The notes below the pieces were generated by a model that was not told the DNA's origin, searched no databases, and saw only the letters and a list, made by a program, of their open reading frames with translations. The position numbers and the translations under genes were made by a program. Below are positions 16,705 through 23,425 of a stretch of 30,127 bases of DNA, piece after piece. Source of the DNA: Candidatus Methanomethylicia archaeon (GTDB lineage Archaea; Thermoproteota; Methanomethylicia; CALHIW01); NCBI GenBank assembly GCA_938030905.1, contig CALHIW010000098.1, forward strand, positions 1 to 30,127, read 5' to 3'. The number at the start of each line of letters is the position of its first letter. The first letter of the stretch is position 1.

Positions 16705-17525
16705 CCCGTAATACCTTTACCAATAGCTTTTGAAATCTTAACAATTCCATCCATAAGATCCTTAAAACCACTAAACGTTAAAGACTGAAAACCATCGCTT
16801 AATGCTTTATCAGGATCATTATGTACCTCAACCATAACTCCATCAGCTCCAGCAGCTATAGATGCTAAGGTCATAGGTTTAACAAGTTCTCTAATACCTG
16901 TAGCATGACTTGGATCCGTAATTACTGGTAGTCTACATAGATGTTTAACTATTGGAATACAGCTTAGATCAAGAGTGTTTCTTGTAGCTCTTTCAAATGT
17001 CCGTATACCTCTTTCACACAGTATTATCTGATCGTTTCCTCCAAGAGCAATATATTCAGCAGCTAATAGCCACTCCTCAATGGTTGACATAAAGCCCCTC
17101 TTAAGAATAACTGGAGCCTTAGTTTTTCCAATCTCTTTAAGAAGGGGGAAATTCTGCATGTTTCTAGCTCCAACTTGAAGTATATCGGAGTATTTCAAAA
17201 CAATATTTATGTCTCTAGTATCCATAACCTCGGTAACAACTGGAAGACCTGTTTCATCTCTTACTCTTGAAAGTATTTTAAGTCCCTCAACTCCAAGTCC
17301 CTGGAAACTATATGGAGATGTACGTGGTTTAAAAGCTCCACCTCTAAAAATAGTAGCACCAAGACTTTTTACTGCTTTAGCTATTTCTAAGGCTTGGTCA
17401 ATACTTTCAATAGAGCAGGGACCAGCAATAACAACTATGCTATTACTACCTATCTTTAAGCCATTAATATCAACAATGATGATGTCTTCCTCTTTCTTCT
17501 TACTAAGAAGTCTTAAATCTCTCAT
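16692..17525 (-). CDS. aroF: 3-deoxy-7-phosphoheptulonate (DAHP) synthase, type I-beta core
   Basis: A 277-residue DAHP synthase of the AroF/KDO8P-like I-beta subfamily, which condenses PEP and erythrose-4-phosphate. The PEP/metal Cys is in VIAGPCSIES near residue 33. RGGAFKPRTSPYSFQGLG is the diagnostic loop, and PVVTEVMD, QVGARNMQNFPLL, LKRGFMSTIEEW, DPSHATG and GVMVEVHNDPDKALSDG supply the remaining substrate and metal residues. The protein is only the catalytic core, with no N-terminal ferredoxin-like/ACT domain and no fused chorismate mutase, so feedback control would have to come from elsewhere. GGTGA lies 4 bases before ATG 17525. It follows tktC by 4 bases, pairing erythrose-4-phosphate supply with its use. 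Confidence 0.95.
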   Translation of the reverse strand: MRDLRLLSKKKEEDIIIVDINGLKIGSNSIVVIAGPCSIESIDQALEIAKAVKSLGATIFRGGAFKPRTSPYSFQGLGVEGLKILSRVRDETGLPVVTEVMDTRDINIVLKYSDILQVGARNMQNFPLLKEIGKTKAPVILKRGFMSTIEEWLLAAEYIALGGNDQIILCERGIRTFERATRNTLDLSCIPIVKHLCRLPVITDPSHATGIRELVKPMTLASIAAGADGVMVEVHNDPDKALSDGFQSLTFSGFKDLMDGIVKISKAIGKGITGCSG

Positions 17526-17529
17526 TAAA

Positions 17530-18462
17530 TCACCGTTTTCTCAATAAAACCCTTTTAGCAGCATGATAAATATTAGATGCCGTTAGTCCAAGCTTTAGAA
17601 GAAGCTCACGATATGAAAGTGAAGATTCCCCAAACCTATTTCTAACACCAACCATCTCCATAGGTACCGGGTATTCACTAACAACAATCTCAGCAACTGA
17701 GCTTCCAAGACCTCCAATAACGCTATTTTCCTCGGCAGTTACTAAGGCGCCAGTTTTCCTAGATTCATTAACAATAATGTTGGTGTCAATAGGCTTGATC
17801 GTATGGAGGTCAATTACGCTAGCACTAACCCCATCTTTTTTAAGCATTTGGGAAGCTGTTAATGCCTCATAAACTAAAACCCCCGAAGCAATTATTGAAA
17901 TATCAGATCCATCAATTATAGTATTAGCTTTACCTATTTTAAGATGAATATCACCATCATATACATCATGAACTTCATCTCTCCCAATCCTCATATACAT
18001 GGGACCATTAAGATCTATAGCCTCCTCAAGAAGTAAAGCCATAGATTTAGAGTCTGCTGGAGCTATTACAGTCATGTTTGGAATAACCCTCATAATAGAT
18101 AGATCCTCAAAGCATTGATGCGAGCTTCCATCAGCATGTGGTGATGCTCCAGCATGAGTAGCAACAATTTTAACATTAAGATTAGCTCTACCGATTGTAT
18201 TTCTAACCTGCTCCCATGCACGCATTAAAAACATTGAGTAGCATGAGACAATAGGAATTTTTCCGCATGCAGCTAATCCAGCAGCAATCCCAATAAGATC
18301 CTGCTCACTTATACCAATATTAAAGAACCTTTCAGGATACTTCTGTGAAAAGTTTTTAGATTTAGTATGAGAACCGCAGTCAGCATCAAGAACCACTAAA
18401 TCACTATACTTAGCACCTAGGATAGTAAGTACCTTACCAAATTCTTCCCTAATAGATTTCAT
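17530..18462 (-). CDS. Transketolase C-terminal subunit
   Basis: A 310-residue split transketolase beta half containing the pyrimidine-binding and C-terminal domains. The catalytic glutamate is in FFNIGISEQDLIGIAAGLA near residue 50. THAGASPHADGSSHQCFED and PADSKSMALLLEEA are family hallmarks, and the C-terminal domain is marked by AEENSVIGGLGSSVAE. Together with the upstream half it forms one thiamine-diphosphate enzyme that makes erythrose-4-phosphate from fructose-6-phosphate. GGTG precedes ATG 18462, 11 bases after the tktN stop. Split transketolases next to aro genes are known in Sulfolobales. Confidence 0.93.
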   Translation of the reverse strand: MKSIREEFGKVLTILGAKYSDLVVLDADCGSHTKSKNFSQKYPERFFNIGISEQDLIGIAAGLAACGKIPIVSCYSMFLMRAWEQVRNTIGRANLNVKIVATHAGASPHADGSSHQCFEDLSIMRVIPNMTVIAPADSKSMALLLEEAIDLNGPMYMRIGRDEVHDVYDGDIHLKIGKANTIIDGSDISIIASGVLVYEALTASQMLKKDGVSASVIDLHTIKPIDTNIIVNESRKTGALVTAEENSVIGGLGSSVAEIVVSEYPVPMEMVGVRNRFGESSLSYRELLLKLGLTASNIYHAAKRVLLRKR

Positions 18463-18473
18463 TTAAACACCAT

Positions 18474-19682
18474 TTAATAGTTTGGCTGAAAGCCCTTAAC
18501 TGTATGAGCAATTATAACTGTTGGATAGCTCCTAATAAGTTCAGCTTCATTTAGAGCAGCTACTATTTGATTTAAATCATGCCCATCAATTTCTATAGCA
18601 TGCCATCCAAAAGCTCTCCACTTCTCAGCTAGAGGTTCAAGCCTCTTAATATTCTCAGTAGATCCCTCCTGTTGAAAACCATTCCTATCTACTATAACTG
18701 TAATGTTGTCAAGCATTAAATGACTTGATGTTAAAGCTGCCTCCCATACCTGACCCTCATTTAATTCGCCATCACCCATAATAACATAAACACGACAGCT
18801 CTTACCATTAAGTCTAAATGATAATGCCATACCGTTAGCTATCGATAAACCCTGACCTAAAGATCCTGAAACCATATCAACACCAGGTATGTATACTTCA
18901 GGATGCCCCTGTAAGAAGCTATCAATTCTTCTTAAACTACTTAGTAAAGACACTGGAAAATAGCCGCATTCAGCTAAGACAGCATATAAAGCTGGGGCTG
19001 CATGTCCCTTACTTAATATTACCCTGTCACGTTCAGACCATAGGGGATTCCTTGGATCATGTCTAATCTTAAGAAAGTATAAAACTACAAGAATATCAAT
19101 AATAGAAAGAGAAGCTCCAAGATGTCCTGAGCCGGCTTCAGAAATCATTTTTACGACGTTTTCTCGAATTCTTGAGGCTATAGCCTTAACACTATCTAAA
19201 AGCGACTTATCAATAATAGTTCCTGATCGAGAAATACTGGGGAGAAGGGTGGGTTTAGCTTCAGATAGATTTCTAATAACGGATGAATAATTAGAGTTCT
19301 CATTAAACTGTAAGCTAATTATGTTAAGTATGAGTTTACCGGCTTTTGATAAGCAGACAATTCTATCCTTATCATTCTGCTTAAACTCTATAAGGTTTAA
19401 TGATTTTAAGATTTTAGCATTAAACTTTAAAGTTGATAGTGGAATATTTAATTCTTTAGATAGTTTTATTAGAAGAGATGTTATTGTATTTTCAGAGTTT
19501 TCATTAATTTTAGATAGTAGAAGTATTTGATTCCTGTTTAAAGCTTTCAATACAATATTTCTTAAACCAGTTAGTACATGCTGATCGATAATATCGTTAC
19601 TTGTTGAAATTGGTATTGGCTTTCCATAGCACCTCCACTGTATCTCCCTATTTAGGGATAGGCTTATAAACTTATTGGGCAA
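18474..19682 (-). CDS. Transketolase N-terminal subunit with an N-terminal winged-helix domain
   Basis: The last ~250 residues are a normal transketolase alpha half: SEAGSGHLGASLSIIDIL, SKGHAAPALYAVLAECGYFP, SGSLGQGLSIANGMA and the thiamine-diphosphate motif GDGELNEGQVWEAA ending in VDRNGFQQEG. Ahead of it, residues about 45-125 read as a winged helix-turn-helix: ITSLLIKLSKELNIPLSTLK (turn and recognition helix), LKSLNLIEF, then DRIVCLSKAGKLILNII as wing and last helix. The usual alpha half is about 270 residues, so the extension is real extra sequence. The start is uncertain: TTG 19682 opens the frame but lies upstream of the best TATA box and ribosome-binding site, and TTG 19550 directly before the winged helix is an alternative. 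It is the first gene of the aro operon, so it could couple enzyme and regulator. Confidence 0.88.
   Translation of the reverse strand: MPNKFISLSLNREIQWRCYGKPIPISTSNDIIDQHVLTGLRNIVLKALNRNQILLLSKINENSENTITSLLIKLSKELNIPLSTLKFNAKILKSLNLIEFKQNDKDRIVCLSKAGKLILNIISLQFNENSNYSSVIRNLSEAKPTLLPSISRSGTIIDKSLLDSVKAIASRIRENVVKMISEAGSGHLGASLSIIDILVVLYFLKIRHDPRNPLWSERDRVILSKGHAAPALYAVLAECGYFPVSLLSSLRRIDSFLQGHPEVYIPGVDMVSGSLGQGLSIANGMALSFRLNGKSCRVYVIMGDGELNEGQVWEAALTSSHLMLDNITVIVDRNGFQQEGSTENIKRLEPLAEKWRAFGWHAIEIDGHDLNQIVAALNEAELIRSYPTVIIAHTVKGFQPNY
19571..19627 (-). other. Possible 18-codon leader ORF ahead of the aro operon
   Basis: On the minus strand, GGAGGTG (19636-19630) is the strongest ribosome-binding site near the operon start. 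Two bases later ATG 19627 opens an 18-codon frame, MESQYQFQQVTILSISMY, ending with TAA at 19571, out of frame with tktN. It has two Tyr and one Phe among 18 residues. It could be a leader peptide or chance; the spacing is tight. Confidence 0.25.
19645..19658. promoter_or_regulatory. Palindrome in the aro operon promoter, candidate operator
   Basis: TCCCTATTTAGGGA is an inverted repeat with perfect 6-base arms. It begins about 5 bases downstream (minus strand) of the TATA-like box at 19661-19671, i.e. between that box and the expected start of transcription near 19640. That is a classic repressor position in archaea. The winged helix fused to TktN is an obvious candidate ligand, but this is inference. 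Confidence 0.45.
19661..19671 (-). promoter_or_regulatory. TATA-like box for the aro operon
   Basis: On the minus strand, GTTTATAAGCC lies about 26 bases upstream of 19640. If used, transcription begins inside the longest tktN frame, and translation would begin at the GGAGGTG-linked ATG 19627 or at an internal in-frame start. Confidence 0.4.
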
Positions 19683-19965
19683 ATGTTTTTAACCAACTAC
19701 AAATGAGAGACGCCAAATGGCTAAGATTATTTTAGAGATATCTTAGTAATACTTAGATTTACAGTAGACTAGATAATTCTTAACTAGTTAATAACTATAA
19801 ACAGATTCATTCGAGAAGTACATTAGTAGAGTTATATGATAAACATTAATACATCACCCTAGTTTAAGCCTAAAGTTCAGCTTCCTTAAAAGGACTTATC
19901 TAAAATTATGAATTTAGCAAATAGCTGAAATACATAATCATGAATTTAAGTCATTTATTCAGTAA
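19683..19965. other. Non-coding stretch upstream of the aro operon
   Basis: AT-rich with no supported gene. It contains CTTAGTAATACTTAG at 19742-19756, a near-palindrome whose first 12 bases match the element at 27073-27084. Nothing else is recognisable. Confidence 0.4.
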
Positions 19966-20253
19966 TTATGTTTTTGAATGGTTTTCAAGCCCAGTTTCTG
20001 GATCAAGACCTATATTTTCTCTATGATCTTGCCACTAACGATATAAGTGTTGTTGGTATCGCATGTATACCATACCTTGAAGATGATTCAGGAGCATTAT
20101 TGATATCAACCTTCACAAATAAAACTTTATCAATACATCTTTCTGATATCCTACTAAATATTGGACTTAAAATCTACATGGTTCACATCGCGTTGCCGTA
20201 AAGTCAATAACCGCAATTTTACTTCTCAAATTACTTATTAAAATTCTCATCAT
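19966..20253 (-). pseudogene. Decayed thioredoxin
   Basis: Minus-strand pieces in three frames add up to a thioredoxin. ATG 20253 opens a frame reading KIAVIDFTATRCEPCRF, with the CxPC active site. A missing base in a T run then shifts the frame to SPIFSRISERCIDKVLFVKV, DINNAPESSSRYGIHAIPTT with the conserved cis-Pro segment. A further shift gives VSGKIIEKI, and the first frame returns as GLDPETGLENHSKT before TAA at 19966. Length and order match a ~105-residue thioredoxin exactly, with at least three frameshifts and stops. The gene is dead in this sequence. The open + frame across it (19968-20201) is a shadow. Confidence 0.8.
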
Positions 20254-20327
20254 TAAACTTAACAACCGAAGACACATAGATATGATTAGTAAGAATTATA
20301 AAAACCTAACCAGTTTCAACTCTTAAA

Positions 20328-20369
20328 CTTTGGATTTGGAAGTATATGTAGTTGATGGCTTAAGCTAAC
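20328..20369 (+). repeat. Dispersed repeat, copy 2
   Basis: It matches 5894-5934, with the best part ATGTAGTTGATGGCTTAAGC plus TAAC. It sits about 55 bases upstream of the glycosyltransferase start. No third copy was noticed in the window. Confidence 0.4.
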
Positions 20370-20390
20370 AAGGCAGTATTAGATGTAGTA

Positions 20391-20419
20391 AAAATTTTTT
20401 AATGATAAATATTTATATA
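20391..20419 (+). promoter_or_regulatory. A/T-rich promoter region of the osmoadaptation cluster
   Basis: An uninterrupted A/T block with a T run and TATTTATATAAT lies directly before ATG 20424. No ribosome-binding site is evident, so a leaderless transcript from a TATA element in the T-rich part (near 20398) is likely. Confidence 0.4.
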
Positions 20420-20423
20420 ATTC

Positions 20424-21146
20424 ATGATTAGTGTTTGTTTTCCGGCAAAGAATGAGGGAAAATTTATTGAGAGAAATGTTAAGGTTGCTAGAAGAACGCC
20501 AAATGTTATGGAGGTTATTGTTATTGATGGTGGAAGTACAGATAATACTATTAAAAAAGCATTGAAAGCAGGTGCTCATATAGTTTACCAAAGTGATTTG
20601 AAGTATCCAGGTAAGGGCATAGCTATGAGGGATGGAGTATACTATGCTAGAGGAAGCATAGTTGTCTTTTTGGATGCCGATATAAAAAATTTAGATTCCT
20701 CAATGATTTTAAGTCTTACTAAGCCGATTGTTAATGGAGAAGCAGATTTTGTTAAGGGGGCATTTGGTAGGAAAGCAGGTAGAGTTACGGAGCTTGTTGC
20801 GAAACCACTACTTAGAATGTTCTATCCAGAATTAACATCGTTTAGCCAGCCCTTAAGTGGTGAAATAGCTGGACTTAAAAGTATTTTTCTATCTGTAAGT
20901 TTTGAAGAGGATTGGGGAGTAGATGTTGGCCTCCTTATAGATCTTTATAGGAAAGGGTTTAAAATTGTTGAAATCGATATAGGATTTAAAGACCATGATA
21001 TGAAGCCTCTCTATCTACTAACAGATATGGCTTATGATGTAGCTAAAGCTATACTTACAAGGGCTATGATGGATGGGAAAATAGATAAAATAAGCTATGA
21101 TAAGTATATTAAAGCTATCCCGGAGGAAATCGGTGAATTTAAATGA
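20424..21146 (+). CDS. GT-A glycosyltransferase, glucosyl-3-phosphoglycerate synthase-like
   Basis: A 240-residue GT-A fold enzyme. The donor site is ISVCFPAKNEGKFIERNV plus IDGGSTDNT, and the metal DxD is in VVFLDADIKNLDSSMI near residue 85. The rest matches the GpgS (GT81) pattern: FVKGAFGRKAGRVTELVAKP, then FSQPLSGEIAGL, then WGVDVGLLIDLYRKG, DIGFKDHDMKP. GpgS makes glucosyl-3-phosphoglycerate, the precursor of the compatible solute glucosylglycerate. At 240 residues it is shorter than characterised GpgS enzymes (over 300), lacking the C-terminal extension, so a related sugar-phosphate transferase is possible. It overlaps the TrkA-like gene by ATGA and shares an osmotic-stress neighbourhood. 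Confidence 0.82.
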   Translation: MISVCFPAKNEGKFIERNVKVARRTPNVMEVIVIDGGSTDNTIKKALKAGAHIVYQSDLKYPGKGIAMRDGVYYARGSIVVFLDADIKNLDSSMILSLTKPIVNGEADFVKGAFGRKAGRVTELVAKPLLRMFYPELTSFSQPLSGEIAGLKSIFLSVSFEEDWGVDVGLLIDLYRKGFKIVEIDIGFKDHDMKPLYLLTDMAYDVAKAILTRAMMDGKIDKISYDKYIKAIPEEIGEFK

Positions 21147-21772
21147 GGTATATAGTGGTTGGAGGGGGGCATATATCGCAGTTTATCCTAAGAACTATAG
21201 CTTCGTCTGATAGAAAGGCAGTAATCACTATTATTGAAAGAAGCCAGGAAAAAGCTACAGTTACAGCTAAGCAGTTCAATGCTGAGCCTTTATGGGGTGA
21301 CTTAGAGAACCCTAAAATATTGGAAAAAGCAAATATTTCAATTTGTGACTTATTTATTGCATCAACAGAAATAGATGCTTTAAATATTAGGTTATGTGAA
21401 GCTGCTAAAAGAGTTTATGGTGTACCCTTTGTTATTGGAGTTGTTAATAATCCTTTAAACTCTGAAATAATAAAGAAGGCGGGAGCTGATATAGTGCTTG
21501 ACCCTATAGGTTTAGCATTAAGAATTCTTGAATTGAAAGTAAAACGATATGGTTGTATATCAATTCTTAAAGAGGATGAATGTGGATTTAATTTTTCAAT
21601 ATTAAAATTTAAAGATTCAACAAGCATTGTAAAAAATGAAAATATCAAGATAATTCTTATACGTAATGGGAAACCAGCTGAGGATGATGTAGTTGCCAGA
21701 GGGGATTTATTACTAGCAATTGGATCTGGTAAAGAATTTAATGAGGCTGTAAAGAAAATGTTGAAGGAGTAA
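21143..21772 (+). CDS. TrkA/RCK-type NAD-binding K+ transport regulator
   Basis: A 209-residue protein with an RCK_N (TrkA-N) Rossmann domain, YIVVGGGHISQFILRTI at the N-terminus, and an acidic residue in IIERSQEK for NAD. A TrkA-C-like half follows, including ENIKIILIRNGKPAEDDVV and GDLLLAIGSG. Such subunits gate Trk/Ktr K+ transporters or K+ channels in response to NAD(H) or nucleotides; no membrane partner is present in the window. It is coupled to the glycosyltransferase by a 4-base overlap and followed 1 base later by the HAD gene. This suggests that K+ handling and solute synthesis are expressed together. Confidence 0.88.
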   Translation: MRYIVVGGGHISQFILRTIASSDRKAVITIIERSQEKATVTAKQFNAEPLWGDLENPKILEKANISICDLFIASTEIDALNIRLCEAAKRVYGVPFVIGVVNNPLNSEIIKKAGADIVLDPIGLALRILELKVKRYGCISILKEDECGFNFSILKFKDSTSIVKNENIKIILIRNGKPAEDDVVARGDLLLAIGSGKEFNEAVKKMLKE

Positions 21773-21773
21773 C

Positions 21774-22424
21774 ATGTATAGAATGGTGGTTTTAGATCTA
21801 GATGGAACATTAATTAGTGGAAGATCAATACTTATTCTATCTAAGCATTTAAAGATAGAAAATAAAGTTATTAAAGTTTTAAACTTAAATATAGATGAAA
21901 GATTAAAATCAAAAATAATTGCAAACCTTCTAAAAGGAGTAAAAGTATCGGAGCTTAATGGCTTATTTAATGATGTTATTAATAGTAAGTGGATTGAAAT
22001 TATAAAGCACTTTAGGGATAGAATGATGAAAGTAGGGGTTATAACAATAACCTATGATATAATTGCAGTTAAAATCCTTGAAGATCTTAATCTAGACTTC
22101 ATAGAGGCTGTTCCATTAAAAGTTAGGAATGGAAGAATAGTTGGAGATATTATAATTGACGACCTAATATTTGAAACGCCGTGGTGTATTAGATGTCCTA
22201 AATGTAAAAGAGTTATTCTAAATAAAATTTCACAAAGCTTTAATATTAAAGCTGAGAAGAATGTAATCACTATAGGGGATGGATTGCCAGATGCTTGCAT
22301 GTTTATTGACTCAGCATTATCAATAGCTATAAATCCTAAGAATAACATCGTTAAAAATAAGGCAAAGATCATAATAGAAAACGTAGACAACTTGAAAAAA
22401 TTAATTGAGGAATTAATAATTTAA
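21774..22424 (+). CDS. HAD phosphatase (phosphoserine phosphatase-like) with a CxxCxxC cluster
   Basis: A 216-residue HAD hydrolase of subfamily IB. Motif I is VVLDLDGTLISG near residue 6, motif II is around GVITITYD, and motif IV is ITIGDGLPDACMFID near 165. Its unusual part is TPWCIRCPKCKRVIL before motif IV, a C-x2-C-x2-C cluster not expected in SerB-type enzymes that could bind zinc or iron. AAGGAG precedes ATG 21774, one base after the TrkA-like stop. By position it may dephosphorylate the product of the upstream glycosyltransferase (a glucosyl-3-phosphoglycerate phosphatase role). Phosphoserine phosphatase remains an alternative. The fold is certain; the substrate is inferred. Confidence 0.85.
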   Translation: MYRMVVLDLDGTLISGRSILILSKHLKIENKVIKVLNLNIDERLKSKIIANLLKGVKVSELNGLFNDVINSKWIEIIKHFRDRMMKVGVITITYDIIAVKILEDLNLDFIEAVPLKVRNGRIVGDIIIDDLIFETPWCIRCPKCKRVILNKISQSFNIKAEKNVITIGDGLPDACMFIDSALSIAINPKNNIVKNKAKIIIENVDNLKKLIEELII

Positions 22425-22513
22425 CCCATTCTGATATAGTGTAATCATATTTGTAGTTTGGCAGGACTTATACTGTAACATATTATAGTAAGCATCATGA
22501 CCAGGCATATTAG

Positions 22514-22564
22514 AGATAAATTTAAATGAAAGCCTAAGTAAAACTCTTAGAGTTAATTGGTGAT
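22514..22564 (+). promoter_or_regulatory. TATA-like box and ribosome-binding site for the MscS gene
   Basis: ATAAATTTAAATG at 22514-22526 would place a start near 22545, and GGTGAT at 22559-22564 lies 3 bases before ATG 22568. The channel gene therefore probably has its own promoter as well as any read-through from the upstream cluster. Confidence 0.45.
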
Positions 22565-22567
22565 TTA

Positions 22568-23305
22568 ATGAGTGAATCATTAAGTCTAGTTTTAAGACTC
22601 GTAGAAGCAGGTCTGGTGGTATTTGCTGCCTATCTTATAGTAAGATTTACATTATCAATCACTAAACGTACACTCCACCATGTTGAGCCAACATTTCTTG
22701 CTAAAATTTTAATGATTGAAAAACTAATAGTATACTTCATTGCTTTAATTATTGCAATAAGCATTATATCCCTTGAAACTGTTACTCTGAGTATTCTCTT
22801 AGGGGTTCTTGTAGCAGGTTTAATGGTAATGTTTTGGGACTTACTTAGAAATATGGGAGCTGAATACTATGTAAAGGTCTATAGACCATTTAAAGTAGGT
22901 GATTGGATTGAACTAAAAGAAGTATCCGGTAAAGTAGTCAATATTAATGCATTATCAACAACTATTGAAACAATTAAAGGTGAACGAGTTATAATACCTC
23001 ACGTTTACATGTTAAACAATCCAATACTGAATAAAACAACTCAAAGCGGTATTGTAGCTAGGTTTAATATAAGGATACCGTTTGATATTGATCCATTAGA
23101 AACTAGAAGAATTATTCGTGACGTAGTTGAAAGTATTCGGGGAGAGCTTGTAGATGACCCTGAAATTGAAATACTAAAAACTGAAAGAAACCACATAATT
23201 TTCAATGTGGAAACAATAATACTTAACCCAGCTAAAATACGATACATTAGGGAACATATTGAGAAGGAGTTAAAGAAATTATGGGATCATGCTGAGGTAT
23301 ATTAA
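22568..23305 (+). CDS. mscS: Small-conductance mechanosensitive channel, MscS family
   Basis: A 245-residue MscS protein. Membrane spans occur at residues about 7-30, 48-68 and 70-95, with the pore-lining third helix LSILLGVLVAGLMVMFWDLL. The cytoplasmic beta domain carries the family signature YRPFKVGDWIELKEVSGKV, then INALSTTIETIKGERVIIPH and VYMLNNPILNKT. The C-terminal alpha/beta part is RFNIRIPFDIDPLETRRIIR. It opens under membrane tension to release ions and solutes on hypo-osmotic shock. Its place behind the GpgS-like, TrkA-like and phosphatase genes fits an osmoadaptation role. It is the last intact gene before the decayed region. Confidence 0.94.
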   Translation: MSESLSLVLRLVEAGLVVFAAYLIVRFTLSITKRTLHHVEPTFLAKILMIEKLIVYFIALIIAISIISLETVTLSILLGVLVAGLMVMFWDLLRNMGAEYYVKVYRPFKVGDWIELKEVSGKVVNINALSTTIETIKGERVIIPHVYMLNNPILNKTTQSGIVARFNIRIPFDIDPLETRRIIRDVVESIRGELVDDPEIEILKTERNHIIFNVETIILNPAKIRYIREHIEKELKKLWDHAEVY

Positions 23306-23393
23306 TCATCGTAAAAGTATAGAAAACTGTTAAATTTAACATCTTTGAGAAGGTTTGAAAGTATCTTGATGGCGCGCACATGACAGACTTGAT

Positions 23394-23410
23394 GTTTCAA
23401 CTGTTGAAAC
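23394..23410. repeat. Perfect 17-base palindrome at the edge of the decayed island
   Basis: GTTTCAACTGTTGAAAC has 8-base arms around one central base. Weaker pairing continues outward (GACTT at 23386 with AAGTC at 23423; a GC-rich GCGCGCAC near 23372 against GTGCGTGCGC near 23432). It lies just past the 3' end of the primase relic. It may be a terminator hairpin or element end. It is single copy, so not a CRISPR repeat. Confidence 0.5.
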
Positions 23411-23425
23411 AGAGAAGAGCGCAAG

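Noticed and set aside
19968..20201. 77-codon open frame on the plus strand
   Set aside because: It is the antisense shadow of the thioredoxin relic, which explains the sequence much better.
23394..23410. CRISPR repeat (GTTTCAAC...GTTGAAAC resembles archaeal repeat ends)
   Set aside because: Only one copy is present; no spacers or regularly spaced repeats and no cas genes in the window.
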